Source: CAYRLZ01 sp964425275 (GTDB lineage Bacteria; Hydrothermota; Tepidihabitantia; Tepidihabitantales; JBDRVQ01). Taken from it: DNA of 10,478 nt. Location of the stretch: positions 1 to 10,478 of the forward strand of contig CAYRLZ010000071.1 in the NCBI GenBank assembly GCA_964425275.1, given 5' to 3'. The number at the start of each line of letters is the position of its first letter. Position 1 is the first letter of the stretch. Made by a program: the position numbers and the translations under genes. Below the pieces are notes generated by a model, which worked only from the letters and a program-made list of their open reading frames with translations, ran no database searches and was not told where the DNA came from. This document shows positions 7,700 through 10,478 of this stretch, one piece after another.

Positions 7700-8815
7700 A
7701 TGCGACTCTTTTTTCTATCCGGTGAGCCCTCGGGTGACCTCTATGGCTCTTTCGTGATTAAAGCGATTAAAGAAAAAAGACCCGAGGTAGAGATATTTTG
7801 TGTCGGTGGCGAAGAATTAGAATCAGCCGGGGCGGTTCGGATAATGGATAACAAAGACCTCTCCGTTGTTGGTTTCTGGGAAGGGGCAAAGGCAAGTTTT
7901 CGGCTCTGGCGGCTAAAGGAGAGATTGAGAAAAGAGATACTAACTTTAAGACCATCGGTCTTTTTACCTCTCTCTTTTAGTAGTTTCGCCCTACCTTTGG
8001 TTAAAGAGTTGAGAGAAGGGGGTTTTAATCAGAAGGTAAAGATTATTTATATATCACCACCTCAGGTCTGGGCCTGGGGGAAAGGGAGGGTTAAGTATCT
8101 TAAAAGATATGTTGATAAGGTTATCTGCCTCCTGCCCTTTGAAGAAGAGTTCTTACGGTCTTGTGGTATTAATGCCTTTTATTTTGGTAATCCCCTCACC
8201 GAATTCGTTAAGCCAAAATTAAGCCGGGAGGATATAGTTAAGCAATACGCCACACCGATTGGGAAAAAGGTTATCTGCCTCACACCTGGTTCAAGAAAGG
8301 AGGAAGTAGAAAGGCATCTCCCATTTCTATTAGAACTTTTCTCACTCTTAAATAAGGAAAAGACCTTTTTCGGCTTTGTCCTTTTACCCGCCGCGCTCAA
8401 AAGTAAGAAAGCGGACTACACCGGTGAGGCTAATTGCCCAGACCTTGTTTTCAGCGCCGAGGATAAATATGATTTAATCACCCTCTCAGAATTGGTGATT
8501 GGCAAATTGGGGACCATCTCCTTAGAAACCGTTCTTTTAGGTAGACCCTATGTCGGGATTTATATCCCAAATTTAATTTCTTATATTGCCGGTCGGTTTA
8601 TTGTGAAGACCAGACTATTTTCGCTCCCTAATATCCTATTAAGAGAAAAAGCCTTCCCGGAATTTATCCGCCCAAATATTGAGGATGTTAAAAAAACTAT
8701 TGAGAGAATATTAGCCAATAAGGGAATTTATGAAGCAGACTGCTTAAAGGTTAGAAGGGTCTTAGAAAGAGAAGGGGTTAAAGAGAAGATTGTGGAGGCT
8801 GTTCTAAATCTTTAA
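7700..8815 (+). CDS. lpxB: Lipid-A-disaccharide synthase (GT19 family), with several non-standard conserved positions
   Basis: LpxB joins UDP-2,3-diacylglucosamine to lipid X to make the lipid A disaccharide at the cytoplasmic face of the inner membrane. The 371 residues match the family's usual length. Visible motifs: SGEPSGD (7-13), DLSVVGFWE (53-61), YISPPQVWAW (117-126), LLPFEEEF (144-151), TPGSRKEEV (195-203, with R199 equal to the essential E. coli R201), GTISLE (271-276), SLPN (308-311) and PEF (320-322). The start is fixed by the family N-terminus. Odd points: the E. coli D98 position is S92 and the D of the following PDF is S95; the usual GHPL is GNPL (N164); the usual SGT is LGT (L270); and SPQVWAW carries one extra proline. 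Overall similarity still makes LpxB by far the best call, but reduced or altered activity is possible. Its stop overlaps the stop of the convergent porin gene. Confidence 0.9.
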   Translation: MRLFFLSGEPSGDLYGSFVIKAIKEKRPEVEIFCVGGEELESAGAVRIMDNKDLSVVGFWEGAKASFRLWRLKERLRKEILTLRPSVFLPLSFSSFALPLVKELREGGFNQKVKIIYISPPQVWAWGKGRVKYLKRYVDKVICLLPFEEEFLRSCGINAFYFGNPLTEFVKPKLSREDIVKQYATPIGKKVICLTPGSRKEEVERHLPFLLELFSLLNKEKTFFGFVLLPAALKSKKADYTGEANCPDLVFSAEDKYDLITLSELVIGKLGTISLETVLLGRPYVGIYIPNLISYIAGRFIVKTRLFSLPNILLREKAFPEFIRPNIEDVKKTIERILANKGIYEADCLKVRRVLEREGVKEKIVEAVLNL

Positions 8816-9753
8816 TAGGCGATTTGTAATTGGCTTAAAACCCGCCAGTGTCTTTTATCATTCCAGGTCCAATTAAGCCCCAATTTGAGGACTTCCGTTT
8901 CGCTTTGCGTGAAGTTTCCCTTTAAGAATAGAAGATTTATCCCCAAGGTATAAGATACCGTTCTTTGGGCATTATATTCCAGCCAGTCATAACGGAAAAG
9001 AGGCTGGTATTTTTTCTGGTGATAGACAAGGGCACAATAAAAACCCTTGCCTTTTAGGGTGTCTTTTAGGAAGAGAAATTCGGATGATAATTCTAATGGG
9101 GCTTTTATTCCTAATTCCAGTCCCCAGCGTTGGTAGGTTTTTAGGCTTTCGTCTTTGCCAAGTTTTCCGTAGTAAAAATTACCCCCCAGGATAAAATCCT
9201 TCGGTTGTAAGGCAAGCCGTCCGGATAGGTCTTTCCATTTATTATCATCCGACAAACAATTTTTCCCGGTGCCGTTGACGCAGGCTAAGGCGATTTCACC
9301 TTGTTTATCCCGACCGATAATCATAATTCCGACATCCCTTGGGTTTTTCGGTGCCCTTTCTTTCCCAATCAGGGAGTATTCAATGAAATTCAACTTCGGT
9401 GGGGGCAGTAGACACTCCTGCCCTAAGAATTGCTTAAATTGACCAACGCGCATCTCCCAATTTTTAAGTTTAAGAGAGGCATAAAGGTCATATGCTGGTT
9501 TACCCGTGGTATCACCAACATTAAGGTAGAGCCGGGCAGTTAGATACTTATTGATATTTCTGGTAAAACCGAGAAAGGCGTTACGAAGGGAAAAGGTATT
9601 TTGGGTCGTATCATTACTTTTTGTCCATTTATAAAGTGTCCAGACGCAGGCATCAATCAAAAGTTTGTCTTCGGTGAAGAGACAGGATTGAGCAAAGCCG
9701 AGATAAAAGGTGAAGAGATAAACGATAACCCCTAATCTTTTAATCTTGTCCAT
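8812..9753 (-). CDS. Outer-membrane beta-barrel protein resembling phosphate-selective porin O/P
   Basis: Predicted outer-membrane channel of 313 residues. A signal peptide spans about 1-21 (LGVIVYLFTFYLGFA). The mature part is made of alternating beta-strand-like stretches rich in aromatic residues. The section RNAFLGFTRNINKYLTARLY (57-76) followed by YDLYASLKL and the MRVGQFKQFLG segment (101-111) closely follows the start of the porin O/P family, where a GQFK loop is typical. The protein ends QLQIAY, an aromatic C-terminus as used for outer-membrane assembly. It is shorter than typical OprO/OprP, so it may be a smaller barrel. The ATG at 9753 is chosen over an in-frame TTG at 9777 because AGGAGA (complement of 9758-9763) sits just upstream and the signal peptide then starts properly. 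Forty-nine bases separate it from the restriction gene upstream, so co-transcription is possible. The solute is not predictable; phosphate is only the family name. Confidence 0.78.
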   Translation of the reverse strand: MDKIKRLGVIVYLFTFYLGFAQSCLFTEDKLLIDACVWTLYKWTKSNDTTQNTFSLRNAFLGFTRNINKYLTARLYLNVGDTTGKPAYDLYASLKLKNWEMRVGQFKQFLGQECLLPPPKLNFIEYSLIGKERAPKNPRDVGIMIIGRDKQGEIALACVNGTGKNCLSDDNKWKDLSGRLALQPKDFILGGNFYYGKLGKDESLKTYQRWGLELGIKAPLELSSEFLFLKDTLKGKGFYCALVYHQKKYQPLFRYDWLEYNAQRTVSYTLGINLLFLKGNFTQSETEVLKLGLNWTWNDKRHWRVLSQLQIAY

Positions 9754-9757
9754 TATG

Positions 9758-9763
9758 TCTCCT
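9758..9763 (-). promoter_or_regulatory. Shine-Dalgarno site for the porin-like gene
   Basis: AGGAGA on the minus strand lies four bases before the ATG at 9753. It settles the start against the upstream in-frame TTG at 9777. No promoter is evident in the 49-bp gap, which favours read-through from the restriction gene. Confidence 0.7.
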
Positions 9764-9802
9764 ATTTCCTCACGCAAAACAGGACGGAGGTTCCCACTAC
9801 TA

Positions 9803-10478
9803 CTAATTACTATCTTTTTGGCAAGTGCCTACCCCTTCAATCTCGGGATAAGTATTATCAATTAATTTCTGGATGGCGATTGTCTTTTGAAGCGAACTGA
9901 CAATCAGGCAGTAATGTTTTATCTCCTCAAGGGAGAGCCGTCTTCCTTTTCGGTCTTTCAGCCACTTGGCACAGACCGGATAACCACCAATTTGATAATT
10001 CCAGACTTCCTGTTTAATACCTTCGAAATGCTGTTCCTTATTTATGAACACTTTGCCCTGGTCATATCTTACTTTTTCTACTTTGTTATCGCCCTTGCCT
10101 TGAAATTTAGCCACGGGTGGTTCAAGTTCCTCGGCTTTGAGGAGATGCAGGTCAACCAGTTTTTTGCCGTATTCCGCCATCCGGAGGAAGAGTTTATAAT
10201 TTTTGGTAAAGGGAATTCTGGGAAAATCAGTTTTTAGAAACTCGGCATATTTTCGGCGATAAGTATTGGAATAAAGCACCGCGTAGATATAAAAGAAAAT
10301 CTGCTCGGGCGTTGGCGTCTTTTTATAACTTTCGGTTAATTGTTCTATCAATTTTGGTGAAAGATTGGGTCTTTTTGTTTGGTATTCTCCTTTATCGTCA
10401 AAGACCATTGTCAGACTGCCGGAAGAATGCTTTTTTGGGTTATTCGGTTCCGGGTAGAGATAGAGAGGAAAGAGATAA
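9803..10478 (-). CDS. Type ISP restriction-modification enzyme, C-terminal part (5' end beyond the right edge)
   Basis: The frame has no stop between the window edge and TAG at 9803-9805, so the ATG at 10408 is an internal methionine and the gene continues past 10478. About 224 residues are visible, starting YLFPLYLYPE. They match the C-terminal target-recognition region of Type ISP enzymes (LlaGI/LlaBIII type): PTPEQIFFYIYAVLYSNTYR, then EFLKTDFPRIPF, ELEPPVAKFQGKGDNKVEKV, NYQIGGYPVCAKWLKDRKGR, and LSLEEIKHYCLIVSSLQKTI. In that family one polypeptide carries a nuclease, a helicase-like translocase, an adenine methyltransferase and this DNA-recognition domain; it cuts unmodified foreign DNA. 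The upstream domains cannot be seen, so completeness is unknown. The stop is followed in frame by two further TAG codons (9800-9802 and 9797-9799). It is oriented with the porin-like gene, but a functional link is unlikely. Confidence 0.87.
   Translation of the reverse strand, partial: YLFPLYLYPEPNNPKKHSSGSLTMVFDDKGEYQTKRPNLSPKLIEQLTESYKKTPTPEQIFFYIYAVLYSNTYRRKYAEFLKTDFPRIPFTKNYKLFLRMAEYGKKLVDLHLLKAEELEPPVAKFQGKGDNKVEKVRYDQGKVFINKEQHFEGIKQEVWNYQIGGYPVCAKWLKDRKGRRLSLEEIKHYCLIVSSLQKTIAIQKLIDNTYPEIEGVGTCQKDSN

Noticed and set aside
9887..10237. Plus-strand open frame of 116 codons opposite the restriction gene.
   Set aside because: It is the complement of a clearly conserved coding frame, has no SD site, and its hydrophobic translation looks like an antisense artefact.
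1..10478. CRISPR arrays, tRNA or rRNA genes, insertion sequences, riboswitches, prophage genes.
   Set aside because: No regularly spaced repeats, cloverleaf candidates, transposase or integrase motifs, or long structured leaders were seen when reading both strands.

Overview
The window looks like a chromosomal piece from a diderm (outer-membrane) bacterium. Three things point there: a lipid-A-disaccharide synthase gene, an outer-membrane porin-like protein, and two secreted peptidases ending in the sorting-tail type (T9SS/FlgD-like) seen in the FCB group and in candidate phyla such as WOR-3. The phylum is an inference from protein style; there is no marker gene such as rRNA to fix it.

Layout, left to right. 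(1) Positions 1-91, minus strand: the first 30 codons of an unrecognised gene, with its own promoter and Shine-Dalgarno (SD) site. (2) Positions 92-227: divergent intergenic region with promoters facing both ways. (3) Positions 228-5358, plus strand: a secreted M23 metallopeptidase followed by a large multidomain S8 (subtilisin-type) serine peptidase, probably one operon. (4) Positions 5422-6147, plus: RNase PH (rph). (5) Positions 6177-7610, minus: a multi-pass GT-C membrane glycosyltransferase, convergent with rph. (6) Positions 7611-7699: divergent promoter region. (7) Positions 7700-8815, plus: lpxB. (8) Positions 8812-9753, minus: a porin O/P-like beta-barrel protein whose stop codon interlocks with that of lpxB. 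(9) Positions 9803-10478, minus: the C-terminal part of a Type ISP restriction-modification enzyme whose start lies beyond the right edge. No stretch over 300 bases lacks a gene.

Most of the window concerns the cell envelope: secreted peptidases, lipid A synthesis, a membrane glycosyltransferase and a porin. RNase PH is RNA-processing housekeeping, and the restriction enzyme is the only defence element. I see no tRNA, rRNA, CRISPR array, insertion sequence or phage gene.

I did not find a clearly new multi-gene system. The points most worth a second look are: start codons without SD sites placed 5-7 nt after sigma70-like -10 boxes (apparent leaderless mRNAs); non-standard residues at conserved positions of LpxB, including the position of an essential aspartate; and the adjacent M23 and S8 peptidases with related C-terminal sorting tails.
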